Shown here one piece after another: positions 22,434 to 34,883 of a DNA stretch of 64,000 nt (positions within the stretch are counted from its first letter, which is position 1; every line of letters starts with the position of its first letter). Position numbers and translations under genes: made by a program. This stretch comes from Xiphydria camelus (Eukaryota; Arthropoda; Insecta; Hymenoptera; Xiphydriidae): assembly GCA_963678675.1 (NCBI GenBank), contig OY783198.1, forward strand, positions 7,766,012 through 7,830,011, in the 5' to 3' direction. Below the pieces are notes generated by a model. That model made no database searches. It had not been told where the DNA came from and was given only the letters and a program-made list of their open reading frames with translations.

Positions 22434-25302
22434 GTCTAGGAAAATTTAAAAAAAAGTGAAATTCCACTTTTACTTCTGCGGAGCTCTCCACAATTTTGTT
22501 CAACGAATTATTATTTTCTCCGTCTTTCCGCATTAGGAACGTGCCTGGCATCGCGTCAAAATTCTTTTCGGCGAACACGCGCCAAATTATAATCGTCGCA
22601 ATATATGCGCGTTCAAATTCCCGCCCGCGAAATTCTGGTTGGCGTCAGAATCTCTCGGAATTCTCTCCCTCTCTGTTAGTCACCAGGATCCTCTTCCGAA
22701 TCGAGTCTCGATTCGCGGCGAAACATTTTTATTTCGCATTCCCGTCGGCGCGCCTCCCTTTCAAACGTGCGCGAGTTTTCTCAATCGCCGTTGCGCCTCG
22801 AGTTAATACCCCCCCGTGGCGCGACACGTCTCGGGGAAGAATTTTTAACTAGGAACAACCCCCTACTAGCTTCAGATTCTCAGAGTTCGTGCGCAGATAT
22901 GTCTGTACGGATCGTCTAGACGTTCGCTCGTTCTAATTAGAACGTCTTCTGACGATCGTTTTGCCGGGTGATTATCTCGTTATCTATGGATTTTTGGCTG
23001 ATACTGCTATAGAACGTTTTTGTAGATCGAAATATATTCTACAAAAAGTTATTCAACTAATTTCAACAAAAACTTCATGGGTTACGAGATAATCGAGGTT
23101 AAATGATACTCTGAATATAAAATCAGTTAAATTGATTGCCTGCGGTAGTCCTAGTGTTAAAGCATAATAATTAGGACGGGGGTGACCTTTGATGTCTGAC
23201 GTCTTTACAACATGAACTTATAGGCCTAGACAATGATGAATCAGAATTTTTCCAATTCGTAATATTTTTACTTATATATTTATCATGATATTTATTTATT
23301 TATTTTTGTTTATTTTATATTTTATTTTTTCAATGATAATTCAATGTTCGATGCATTGAGTAAAAATAGTTGTTGAGAAATTCTTTGCTTTCAAGTATCT
23401 GTTCGAAAAGTTATCTCAACAATTTTCTGATTCTCTCTGTTGGCTTCTTAACGAAATTAAAGTTGTATTTGGGTATTACGTATGTTTAATTCAAGAACTT
23501 TTGAATACTCTCCCTGTGATTAAAATCTTTCCGAATGACAATTTCAAGACAGGACGTGCTTTTTACATGCCACTTACGGTGTATCGCAGTTCGGATAATG
23601 TTTTGTGGAGGTATCAAAGTGTTATCCGCGCGATAGGAAGCGTCGATCTGGGCTAAAGTGCTGATTCTCATTTGTAACGCCATTTCAATGGCGTCAATCA
23701 ATTAGAAGTGTCTACGTGTTCTGATCGATACAACCCTCCATCGGGTCGAAGGTCGGGTCAAGACCCCGACGACGGAAAATTCTGAAGCATCGTCGACAGT
23801 CGTCTATATCTTAGAGCCTTGTCGACCTCGCAGTCATCGAATTTTTTTTCTCTGATAAATGAAGTGGTACTTAATATTAGAGGAGGGTAATATAATTCCG
23901 ATAAAAGAAGGCGTGATTGAAACTGCGATTATCTCTTTTCTTGTTGACTTTTTACTTACGTTGACGCAACTCTTTTTTTTTTAACAGATTATTTATATCA
24001 TATAAATTTCAATTTAAAATTCATGTAGGTGAGGGAGATCATGATCGATATCGATCTATTGTCTTCGGAATTGTGGCACTCGATTTGTAAAAATTTACAA
24101 GCATTGCGGAGCTCAGATACATATGTTTAAGAGGGGCGTCTTTTCATTTTGGGGAGTTTGAAAATGGCTCATAGACATTTTTCAAGTGATAGTTAATCAG
24201 AGTACATCGATTCATCACATGAAAATCGCTTGGTATCAAATCAGTATTGAGTTATTCATTGGTTAATTGTTTAATCTAATCCAAAAAATATCGAATTCTT
24301 ACCGAGCAACAATATCTCTTGAACTAGTGAGCTTTGAATAAAATTGAATATTCACCTCTAAATTTATTTAATTTATAATTTATAATAATTTATAATAAAT
24401 TTTCGACGATTAAATTTAAAAATCCGCGCGGTAGCGGTCTAGTAATAGTCAAATACGATCGATTAAAATTGATTATCGTGCATAAAAATAAGTAGAAAAG
24501 GCAATATCACAATCCTACTCAATCGTATCAATTTTATCAATTTTCAACAATGCTAAATTGGCCTTTAAAACGAAACATCGTGCTTCTATTACACGAACTC
24601 GCGTAACAAGAAATATGTGCACTTGACAATGATTATACATTGATTATTGATCCAATGTAAATACCCAAAGCAAGAAAACAGAAGTCACTTGCTAGCGAGA
24701 GAGACAGAAATGACGGTGGAATGAAGAACGGAGGTGGGACGACGACGAAATCGATAACTGGTTGAAAATGTGTCACCCCGGTATCCCGGGGTTGGATTCG
24801 GGTGCGGAGGGTGGTCGAGGGTTTCGTCGGAACGCGTTTCGGAGGGATCCGCTTTCAACAAGTGGTTCAAACCATTAGCCAGACCGCCGCAGCTGGTGTA
24901 GTTACGACGCACGGTCCTTCTCCCGGGTTTGTCGGGATGAGTAGGGGAGGTGTGGAAGGAAGTGGTGGGAAGGGGTTTGTGGAGAGAGACGGTGCGAAGC
25001 AGCGAGGAGCGCTCGTTAAGTCGGTCTCAATTACAACGAATTTCCTACCTACGTACGTGTACCTATTAAGGGGTGAGTTCACAGCCGCTGGTTTCTCTTC
25101 GTGTACGCGAAGACTGTTGTAAAAATCTCGTTCACACTTTGATCCACCACCGCCGAGCGTCCACAATGATGTAGTGGCCTTGTTTGCACCCTGCGAATCA
25201 CATAAAATGTTTCGTATGAGCGTCATGACGAATCTTGTCGTTCACTACTTTTTTCCGTTTTTGTTTACGGGGAAGGATCGTGATAACTGCTGATTATTAT
25301 TT
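22434..25302. other. No gene recognised
   Basis: 22490-22860 and 24700-25030 are CpG-rich islands in otherwise AT-rich DNA. The open frames in them (up to 119 codons) lack domains and splice context. 24200-24420 is a T/A-rich tract. Confidence 0.4.
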
Positions 25303-25557
25303 CGACGCTCGCAAGTAAGAACATCGTATCTCAATAATGACAGTTTCTCAGAAAGTAGGTTTAATCAATTTAATTTAATTTTTAGTCGTGTAGGTTTTAT
25401 GAAATTTCCATATTAATTAGATACGATTAAACTACTTTAATAATTTAGAAGTCATGGTTTTAATTGAAAGAGGAGAATTTCTTATATTGAAAAGTGATGT
25501 TAATTTAACTCATTTTGCCCAAAAATTGAAATACGATGTTCTTATTTGCCAGCGTCG
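25303..25557 (+). mobile_element. MITE family M3, copy 1
   Basis: The ends are CGACGCTCGCAAGTAAGAAC and the reverse complement of a near-identical block (..GTTCTTATTTGCCAGCGTCG). The 255-bp body is shared in the same orientation with 36302-36565, including GGTTTTAATTGAAAGAGGAG. No ORF, so non-autonomous. Confidence 0.8.
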
Positions 25558-28506
25558 ATTGATTTGCGTAGGATAGTTGCAGTGGCGCCAGTATGTATCG
25601 ATCTCGGTATAGTTGGTTACATTTTTACATTATTCGGTACGATCAATGATTAATGACTCTATACTGAGAAGAAAATGTAGTTGCTCCAACGAAATTGTTT
25701 GTGTGGAAGGTTAAATTTCGTTAAACTAATCATTCTGTGTTTGGTTGAATTGTATACGTATAGTAGGAATAACTAATTTTTTTCGTTCCATTCAATGAAA
25801 TTCACATTTTGTTTATATACATCTACCAATTCAAATTCACTGCTTTGTTAAATTAATCCGAGATGGTTCGTTTCAAAATAAGTTTTTATCAGACGAACGG
25901 TGAAAATATAGTTTTAATTATTTACATTGAGAAGAAAAATCGTTTGATTCAATCAAATTTTGAGGTTACGGACGGCCAACTAAATGTATAATTATTTAAA
26001 CAAATATTTAATTGAAGCAGCTAAATATCTAGTTATCTTAACTAAATTTTAATTATTGTAATTATATATTTATTGATATAACTATACATTTAGTTAGCCG
26101 TCCCAAGAGGTTGTGGTTGGCAAATTTTTTTCTCAGTGAGTAAAATTAAACGAAATTATTGAGGGATGGTCGACTTTTAATCCTCCCATCATCACCCTAT
26201 ATAAAATTATGGAATGTTAACTCTGATCCAGCATCCGAGAAAATCCGTCCGCAAAAGTGTTGTGTGTCGGAATTTTTCTATACAGTGTAATTTCACGGTA
26301 TAAAGCTTCCACATCGACCCCCATCTGTTAGGGGAGATACCGTAACGGAGTTGCATAATTTATGAACGACGCGCTAAGAGGGTGTATCTTTACGTATTTT
26401 GCATACACCCTGCACATTACCGGAATACTATTCCGAGAAGTAGTGATTTGAAGATTGTAGTATAATAATATTCAGAGGATGCTGCAACACTTGCTGCAAG
26501 AGTGTCCCTTATCCGAAATGTAACTTGAAAATACAATTGAGTGGGAAGAAGTATTCGCAATATACCTACGAAAAGTAAAATCGTACTTTTCACGTTTTAA
26601 AAATCCCCTCGCGATACGGTAGACTATCACTGACCAACGGACCAATTACGCGCCCGCAAAGCAGCCCCCGGTAAATACAGAGGTGACCGTTTGTGGAAAA
26701 ACGCGCGATAAAAATATCGCGCGATTCCTTCTGTATAATTCACATGCAGTTATCCCACGCGTTCCGTTCTGCCAGAGAAGCCGTAATTGACGGGTAGATT
26801 CGAATGTTGGCGAGAAAAGAAAATGAATTTCATATTCTCTCAGCGATGTACGGATGTATTATACATAACGTGTGTCCCCATCTGTGCAGGAATTATTGAA
26901 ATTTTAATGGACTTCTCGCACGTCTTTGTAGGGAAGAATGGGAGAGTTTCCAACACGGGTTAGTTGCAACACATTAATTTTTTTTTTAAAGAAACTCCTG
27001 CGGAAAATAAATTACAGGTTCACAGAGTAGAGCCGTAGATTGGCTTCTTATCAGTAGAGAGCACTACGATATTGGCACGATCTTGTCAGTTTTATAAAAG
27101 AAAGTGTCTTTATTGTGGCACATTCGTCATAGGCCAATATCGGCCCTTATTTTTTCGTATTAACCATGTTTCAGAGTATGTAGACGAGTTTTGTCAACCA
27201 ATTATGTGGTAATAAATAAATAAATATTGAAAAGTTCTTCAAAAAGTTAAGTGGCTCAAAGTGCCCAAGCGCTGATGCAATATGCCCCGAAAGAAAATTG
27301 CAGCACGCGTGCATAGATTACCGTTTCCCTTTACAACTGCGAAAATTTCAATAACTTCAATTTTATACCACAATTTCATTGCCAATACGTTGAACTATAT
27401 TACATAACTCTTGAAAATTAATTTCCATTTTCATTAAAATATACACAAAATTAAACATAAAATTTGTTGAAACCTATTCCGGTCTCCCTTACCGATGAGG
27501 AAATTTTACAGCTTTTATTCCACTCCCTTCACTCTTTTCTCACTCTTCTTTCCGCGGAAAGTCATATCGGAAGGCCAAGAGTCATTCGTCCGTTGCAACT
27601 TGACGCTACGTTACCTCTCGATATTTTTCATTACTCTCATCAATTCGACTGCAATTCCAACGTAGTCGACGAGTCTGTTTGCCTCAATTCGATCGACCCG
27701 AGTTAGACTCCATGGCCGCGTATATAGCGAGCCGGAAGTTACGTGCCGACGTGCCGGGTATAGCGAGAGGCGTTTCTGATAATGAATAAAACGTACATAG
27801 GTATACCGAAGCCCGCGATACCGTTGCAGATATAGTTGAGAATAAACCCCGCTCGGGATGTACGCGCATGTATGTACGTTAGTTTGCATACAGGGTCGCA
27901 ATGAGGACGGGGCATAAATGATTGTGTGCTGTAGGAGACTGTAAACTGGGACTTAATACCGTCGCGACGTTTCGAAAATTTCTACATTTTTTCTTCAATT
28001 TTTCTTACTCAGTTTGATGGGAAAATTGTCAATTTTTTTTTCTGATTTTAAGTATCCAGATTATTTCGGAAAAATGTTAGAAACATTTTTACAGTATAGT
28101 GTGTAAAACAGAAAAATTGAATCTTGAAGCGGCATCCCATATATACGTATAGTAAGACGCTGAAAAAGCGAAAGAAAAAAACCAATCGGAGGCTTTAATC
28201 GAAAATGTCAAGATCCGATTACTTATTACTCCAGCCTTACCGTAGTCTGGATCGGACGTTGGTGGCAAAACAACATAAGATTTGCTCTTACCCTTCGGCC
28301 ATACGTTCGCTTTCAATTACGATCCGCCATTGGAATCGGATCGTATTAAGGCCATTGGCGTACAGATTAGAATCTACTTCGGCATGTATACTCCATCTTC
28401 AGTGTCACTTTACATAGTATACATCGAGTTTATTCTCGTTGTCTACAATGTACAACATATTTCCATTACATTTTTATAATTGTACTTATATAAAGTTTTT
28501 ATCTAA
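25558..28506. other. Mostly unannotated; one small palindrome
   Basis: AT-rich from 25560 to 26200. 26620-26780 and 27700-27900 are CpG-rich. A short open frame at 27464-27706 (+) starts with a non-ATG codon and is not called. GGGTGTATCTTTACG...TGCATACACCC near 26380-26408 is a small inverted repeat. Confidence 0.4.
25970..26103. mobile_element. Short palindromic element (134 bp)
   Basis: The ends GGACGGCCAACTAAATGTAT and ATACATTTAGTTAGCCGTCC are reverse complements with one difference, around an AT-rich centre. It is typical of a small MITE. Confidence 0.6.
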
Positions 28507-28705
28507 TACGTGATTATGAGAATTAATATACTCCGTGACGAAATTTACAAGTGAAATTTTATAAGAAAATATATCGTCGCCTTAGAGCAGAAGTATACTA
28601 AGTCCAACACTTACAAATGTGACTTGGTATAGTTCTGCTTTAAGGCGACGATATCAATTTTCACATAATTAACGGAGCATATTAATATTCATAATCACGT
28701 ATTGG
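28507..28705. repeat. Long imperfect hairpin, about 90-bp arms
   Basis: Two inverted blocks are nested. The outer is TACGTGATTATGAGAATTAA... with ...TTCATAATCACGTA. The inner is ATATCGTCGCCTTAGAGCAG... with ...CTGCTTTAAGGCGACGATAT, around a loop of about 20-25 nt. Mismatches and small bulges are spread along the stem. It could be an aged MITE or a hairpin-RNA or primary-microRNA-like locus. Confidence 0.65.
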
Positions 28706-28939
28706 AAAAAAGCTTTATTCAAAAGTACCATCCATTCTCCATTTCCGGCCCATTTATGATAACTGTGGATATACGACAGCGCGGAGAAATGAGCGCAGAA
28801 AATGCAGGCAACGAGAATAAACCTAATATCTACACATATATCGTACACGAGTAGCACATAAAATCACATAGATACCGTATAGTAGACCGTAGACTGTACG
28901 TCAATGTAGTCAGGGATATAGCGAATAGCGTTCAGTTTA

Positions 28940-29290
28940 GGCCCGCTGCACACGTCCGTCTTTTAACCGTGCGGTACCGCTGCGGCGCCGGAATTGCGGT
29001 CGGTGATACCATAGATAGATTGTAGCGCTGCACACACACCTCCGCGGTGACGTTGCGGCGCCGTGCGTTCCTCTTGCGGCAGTCTTTCGTCGCAGTTCCC
29101 CACGACAACGCAACGATACCGCACACGCACCTCCGGCTTCTCAGTACTTTCCCGTCTATAGAGTGCATTGAATTGCTGCGGCAACGCAGCGGCACCGCAA
29201 CGACGTGTGCACCGGGACTGATATCACCAACCGTAATTCCGGCACCGCAGCGGTACCGCACGGTTAAAAGACGGACGTGTGCAGCGGGCC
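28940..29290. mobile_element. PIF/Harbinger-type MITE (351 bp)
   Basis: The arms of about 68 bp start GGCCCGCTGCACACGTCCGT and end with the exact complement. TTA trinucleotides flank both sides (28937-28939 and 29291-29293). A TWA target duplication with GG-initial termini is diagnostic of the PIF/Harbinger superfamily. The body is CpG-rich (GCGGCACCGC-type words) and gives long spurious ORFs on both strands. No transposase. Confidence 0.85.
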
Positions 29291-30494
29291 TTAGAGTTCC
29301 CTTCAGCATACTTTCGCGTGCCCTCCCTCGACCTTGCATATATAGTAAGTACTGGCGTATGTACATACAACGAGTAAACGGGTGGTATACGACTCCCCGT
29401 GTATCGCACGCCACGTGGAATCTCGAACACAGTACCGAGACAGAGAACATCCGTATACCCGATGCTCGTAAAACCGAATGTAAACAGTCGTAAGCGACAC
29501 CAAAAGTATGTATAGTGCACGAATGACACGTGTGACGTTCACCGTTCGGGCGTCGTACTTGAGTTTACGGCTTCTCCGGAGATTCATAGCCACTTTATCA
29601 TGGCTTCATTTTAGATAGGTGGTTTGGGGTGTAGATATACCTATCTGTGGAATATCTATCATAAGGGTAAATAATTACACAACCTAATATGATTGAGATT
29701 TGCAAAGTGGAGAAAGGGACATGGTACCTCGCGATTAATCTGAGCTTTTGTGACTTGGCAGTTTCTGCTATAGCTTTTTTTTGTTAGCTTTTCATATTTT
29801 TTTCTCAGATGTAATTCAACGAGATGTAGCAGTTTTTGCGGTGTCTTTTTTTTTTTTCGTTAATCTTTAATACATTTTTTTCTCTAAGTCAATCAGAACG
29901 CCATTGATATTCGCAAAGTATCTCGTGTAGCCGGTTTTACATTTCGAGGATAAGTATTATTTATAATTCTGCCAATTCTGACCACGCAGGCCAGTGAAAT
30001 AAGTAACCGGCCGGTGGAAGTAGAAAGGTCTAGATAGGGTCAGACTCGCAATCGTGTAGCGCACGAGGAGTCCCATTTCGTCGCTGCTCACAATCAGTGA
30101 GGTAAGAATTTGCGTAATCAGGCCGCACCCACATTTCTGAATAAATTTCTGCTTAATATTGACACATCATTGCGAAACTCACGAACGGCTAAGAAAACAG
30201 ATCGGTCCCTTTCGAATCTCATCAATAATCCCTCACAAAGAACCACTTCGTCCTTCCCGGGTAAGCAGGTAAACGCGGACCACGTGGCGAGAGCCGAAGG
30301 GTGGAAATTAATTTCGTAAATTTGTTTTCTCATCGCCGCAACTATATTTTTGTATAATGTATGATTGATTACGTCTCTTATGGCGCCACACTTAGTATCG
30401 ACCTGTTTTAATTCGAACCGGTTTAAATCACCGACACTGATAATGAGAGAAATAATTACTAGCGTTAAAAAATATATCTTAAATCAAATGATCT
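29291..30494. other. No gene recognised
   Basis: 29300-29600 is stop-poor in several frames without domains. A donor-like GTGAG|GTAAGAATT at 30102 follows about 60 nt of CpG-rich DNA and could mark a noncoding first exon; nothing else supports it. Confidence 0.35.
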
Positions 30495-31700
30495 TACATA
30501 TTTTAAAAAATACACATTCTTGGTCGAGGAATATATATTTTTTATTCAAGAATACCTCGGTTGGAACGAGAATTTTTTTCTGCACGAGAAAAAAAACAAT
30601 TATCCTAGACTATTAAATATTTTCTGGCACGGAGAAAACCATAGCTTTATCCTGGAATTATATCATGTTTCTGATTCAAGAAAATGTTTTTTTGGCATCA
30701 GCTATTATATTGTATTTTCTCTCAGCGTACTGTTGTAAGGAAAATACACGAGTATGTATCCGACGTATACATACATATCTGAGTAAAGAGAACTTATTAT
30801 TAAAACAAAATACTTCGTAATAAGGTCTCTCTCATTTTTATATTCTCCCGTTCGTTACCTAGTCGCGTCGGTATAATCATACTGTGTCACGGTGATGAAC
30901 CAATAATACTCCGTAAAAGGAATTTTCTTTCCCGTTACACGCTTGGTGCAACGGCAATGCGCGTTGCAATTAAAAATTGCCATTACTTCGCGCGGCGGGG
31001 AGGATAAAATTGCAGTAGATAAGCGTGGAAGCAAACAAATGCATTCGACGTGTTTTTCCTCTGGTTTCATTTTTCGCTGCGCTGCTCTAATTTATTATCC
31101 TTCGTATCAATAAACTCTTATCATCACTCGTCCAAGCCTAAAGCTTAATCTCTTCACCTCCGGTTAAAATTCAACTCTCAGATAAGCTCTCCATTGAAAA
31201 CATCCCATAGATTCCCACAGACAATTTCTATGAGAATCTGATGTGCTTTTGACACAGCAATTCCAGATATCCACTGGAGAATTTCGCGGCATAATCACAC
31301 TGTGCGAACGGTGGCGAACAAATAATACTCCGTAAGAGGAATTTTCTTTTCCGTTACACGCTTAGTGAAACGGCAACACACGTTGCAAATAAAAATTGCC
31401 ATTATGCACTTCGTGCAGTGGGGAGGATAAAATTGCGGTAGATAAGCGGTAAATAAGAACATATGAGTTCACACATTTTTAAGAATAGATATTCTTAGTC
31501 GAAGACAATATATTTTTGATCGAAGAATACATTCCTTGAAACAAGTAATTCTCTTTACGCGAAAAAAACAATCACTCGAATCTATTAAATATCTTTGAAC
31601 GAGGACAACCATGGCTTGATCCTAGAATTATATCATGTTTTTGATCGAAGAAAATATTTCTTTCGACATCAGCAATTATTTCTCTCAGTGTACGTCTGTT
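30495..31700 (+). repeat. Duplicated block containing segment S copies 2 and 3
   Basis: Two repeats alternate. Block T (30495-30735) recurs diverged at 31470-31700, marked by TTCTTRGTCGA, AGACTATTAAATATYTT, ATTATATCATGTTT and TTTCTCTCAGYGTAC. Segment S (matching 19929-20483) is present nearly complete at 30739-31281 and partially at 31288-31450. The order is T-S-S'-T'. Nested insertion or unequal exchange would explain it. No gene. Confidence 0.7.
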
Positions 31701-32750
31701 TACCCCGTACGACACTATCCCACTGCAAAATTCGAACACTCTCTCTTTCGATGCATTGCGATCGACAAGAGAAATTGGCAAAAAGACAAACAGGAGCACG
31801 AGGCTCACACCGAATCATCGCACACCCCGTCTCTTTCACTCGCTTTGCTTCGACTCGAGCGGCTCCCGCCGCTTCCGATGTGCGAATAGGCGGGCTCTAA
31901 ATCCGAGGAGATGAAATTCTCTCTCAAAGGACGATCCGAAGAAAGTGTCACAGGTTGTCGGGAGGTGTTCGTCGCGCGGAGAGGAGTGTGCATGGGGATG
32001 GTTGTACCAGAGGAAAGGGGCGCGGACGGGAGTGGCGAGAGGGGAGTGGTGGACGCGCTCGTCGAGACGCTCGATAAATTATTATTATTCTCCCCGACTG
32101 GAACCTCGAACGAGAATTCCGGTCTGTACGTGGATCGTGAGTTCGTATCTTGCCCGTCGATTGGGACGCTCACGGGAGGATCCAGCGCGACCCCTTCCTC
32201 TCCGTCCTCCCTCGAGACACCCCTCCACGGTTGCGAACCCGCGAGCGACCCCACGCGTCCCGGAGGGTCGTAAAACCTTTGGCGAATTTATATCCAGGTT
32301 TTAATCGCTGGGAATTCTGCGGTTCCTTCGGCCACCCTCCACCCTCCGATACTCGATGCGACGGTCTTCTCGTCTAATGGGACGAGATAATCCATATAGA
32401 GGCAGGATTGGGGGGGAGAGAATAATGGAACGATGAAAACGCGTTGGCTACGTGAATTATTGGAAGGAGGGCAAGAGGCGCGGGCGAGCCGATAGGGCTA
32501 CCACCCTTAACGATGTCGAAGTTATTTTTTTCCTTTTAATGGCCGCGCTCAATTGGCTTCCAGGGAAATATTTCGCGCGGGGAACGTGCTTGTTATTTTT
32601 CTTCATCTCGGTTTTGTTCCTTCTTTGGGGGTGGATCGGTATACGGAGGTGAGGAATCTTTAAATTGTTTCCACACGTCAGTTGTGGGATTTTGTGTAGC
32701 GGGATTCGGTTAATTAAAATTCTCAGGTATTTCGTGACACATTGATCCAT
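31701..32750. other. CpG-rich island and flanks around the 31.8-32.3 kb candidate exon
   Basis: Apart from the open frames at 31805-32287, described separately, nothing gene-like is seen. A hydrophobic 66-codon frame at 32452-32652 (+) begins with GTG and is not called. Confidence 0.35.
31805..32287 (-). CDS. Possible terminal coding exon, Ser/Thr/Pro-rich
   Basis: The minus strand is open for about 160 codons to a TGA, with no ATG at its upstream end, as expected for a last exon. Segments read SVPIDGQDTNSRSTYRPEF, then an Asn run, a Ser/Thr/Pro-rich linker, and a tail with SSDLEPAYSHIGSGG and SRSSRSKASERD. Codon use is mixed and GC-rich at third positions, which looks coding. However, the plus strand is also open here for 120 codons from a true ATG (31911), and the minus-strand acceptor would be weak. 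No family recognised; a disordered receptor or channel tail is only a guess. Confidence 0.3.
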   Translation of the reverse strand: MRQRFYDPPGRVGSLAGSQPWRGVSREDGEEGVALDPPVSVPIDGQDTNSRSTYRPEFSFEVPVGENNNNLSSVSTSASTTPLSPLPSAPLSSGTTIPMHTPLRATNTSRQPVTLSSDRPLRENFISSDLEPAYSHIGSGGSRSSRSKASERDGVCDDSV

Positions 32751-33000
32751 CGAGAAAACAGTTTATCTGTAGCTAATGAAGGTTTGTTTGAATAATACGG
32801 CAAGGTAAACATTTTATTGGATCAAGTAGATATTCGTTAACTATTACGATATTTACTTGGCACGTTAGATTCTTTGAGGCAACTATTTGAATGAAATAAA
32901 GATTTTCATAATTAACACATATTTTCTTGTTCTAACGAAATATTTATTTGGCCACATATACGAAATTACATTTACTAACTATTAATACACTGTTTTCTCG
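32751..33000. mobile_element. MITE family M2, copy 2
   Basis: CGAGAAAACAG at the left and CTGTTTTCTCG at the right bound 250 bp of AT-rich sequence. Related to 22183-22433 but well diverged inside. Confidence 0.65.
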
Positions 33001-33635
33001 ATGTCGAGATTGACTCTTAACTTTTTTCCCTTTACCTCTCTTCACCCTTATATCAAATTCCTTCATAAATATTCACAACTGTCAGAAAATCGCCCTCCTT
33101 TCAACAGCGTAAAATTCGCGAAAAAAATGATATCGAATCAGCGTACACACACACAAATTAATTAATAGATATACTTTCTGAAATTACCCCCTTCCATTAG
33201 TCGTCCGACAGGATACCTCGCAGCGGAAAATCGATTCAACGACCCGCGCCGTTGAGTCGCAACACTCGAAGGGAAATTCTTTCTCTCCTCCCCGAAAGCG
33301 ATTCGGCCTCTTTCTCGATTCGCGCCTTCTTTTGGTCTCCGTTCGCGCGAGATAAATCGGCTCGCGCTTGGCCGCCCGACGGTGAAAGCCGACGTTCGCG
33401 GAGAAAAGGAACGCCGCGCTCGTCGGTGGGGGTGCATAAATTTCCGTTCGAGTATTCCCGCGCGTGTATAGCCGCCTCTTGTGAAATTTAGCCGCGGAGA
33501 CAGGTGACCGCATCGACGATGCCGGATAAAGGGTTTATAAGATGTATACGGCGTTCCGTGAAATCTCCTTCACTCTCCCCGTTCGACCTATACGTGTCGG
33601 CGCGCCCGAGAAACTTCGCGAGGAGTCGCACCTTA
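33001..33635. other. No gene recognised; CpG-rich from 33180
   Basis: Overlapping 80-110-codon frames on both strands reflect CpG-rich composition; none has a domain or clean splice context. Confidence 0.4.
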
Positions 33636-34206
33636 AGGTAGCCCCCCACAGACGTACAGTTATTCCTCAAGGGAAAACTGTGCAGTCGAGGCCTTGAGGA
33701 TTTCCTTTAATGGCGGATGGCCCACACACGGACTGAGGTACACGTCAGTTCGTGACTCGGAATCTGTCGAATGGCGACATGACCTCTGGCGGTGAAAAAA
33801 CAAACTAGTTTTAGACAGCAGTTTTGGAGGTTAGGTACCTACGCATTAGAAGGACACCAATAGAAATGTATTTATATTTATATGTGTATCGCGTGTGATA
33901 CGTAATAAGAGAAAGTATTCAAAACTACGCGCTAAAATCACGCCATAAGAAAATATATTCGTTCTAGTGGCAAAAGTTGGGGTTAAAAGCGCCCCAGTAC
34001 TGGAGGTTCTACCACACACGCCGAGTTTGGCCTGTTCAGTCAGGTCTGCGCAGTTATTATCGATGGTTTTTCGAACAGGATTTTGTGGACTGTACAGTCC
34101 ACCGGCGGCCTCAAGGTCCTCACCACACACGTTGAGGAAAATCTCAAGGCTTGGACTGCGCAGTTCAAACCTTGAGGAATAACTGTACGTCTGTGGGGGG
34201 CTACCT
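33636..34206. mobile_element. TTA-flanked MITE (571 bp), PIF/Harbinger-like
   Basis: A perfect 37-bp terminal inverted repeat starts AGGTAGCCCCCCACAGACGT. TTA flanks both ends (33633-33635 and 34207-34209). Internal CTTGAGGA/TCCTCAAG blocks add secondary palindromes. No ORF. The right-hand TTA is also the left flank of the next element. Confidence 0.85.
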
Positions 34207-34209
34207 TTA

Positions 34210-34883
34210 AGCTAGGAATCCACTACACTCGACTCGACTCGACTCCACACGACACGACTCGACACGACACGGTGACAAAAATTTGCGTGGTGTGTCCACT
34301 GGAATCGACGCGACACGACTCGACGGTACTCGACGGTAGTGCTTCGTCCTTTTTAATTTTAACGTACAAGGATACATCGTGTATGGCTCTATAATTTTTC
34401 CAATTATTGCTTCTCTGTAACATCTATACAGATTGAAATTTACTATATACCTATTTATGTTTACTTGGTCTATTCAAGGCTTTTGAGATTTCTTCTCAAG
34501 CTTCGTTGCGTATATATATTTTGGTCTCTATATTTCAAATTATGTATATTTCACAGCATCTCATATGCTCTAACTTTATTAATGAGATCCTCCTCCATTC
34601 CTCTGCGAAATTAATGTAAAATCTTCGAACTGCTCTTCTCGAATTTCCAAGCAAGACTGTCGCAAATCAACTGTTCGCTCATCGGTCCATATCTCGATGT
34701 GCACGCAAACCGTGTCCACTAGGCTCGACTCGACTCGACGCGACAAATTTCTGGCCAGCCAGAAAAGTGTCGTGTCGAGTCGAGTCGTGTCGAGCCTAGT
34801 GGATTTCTACGCCATTTAAATACATGGAAAATCATGCGATCAGAAACGCGTCGTGTCGAGTCGAGTGTAGTGGATTCCTAGCT
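34210..34883. mobile_element. TTA-flanked CTCGA-rich foldback element (674 bp)
   Basis: The termini AGCTAGGAATCCACTACACT and its complement are flanked by TTA (34207-34209 and 34884-34886). The ends run into arrays of the pentamer ACTCG/CGAGT, and an inner palindrome at about 34712-34800 repeats the design with CCACTAGGCTCGACTCG. No coding capacity. Confidence 0.8.

Noticed and set aside
29047..29493. 148-codon and 172-codon opposing frames
   Set aside because: They lie largely in the CpG-rich body and arms of the Harbinger-type MITE; composition explains them.
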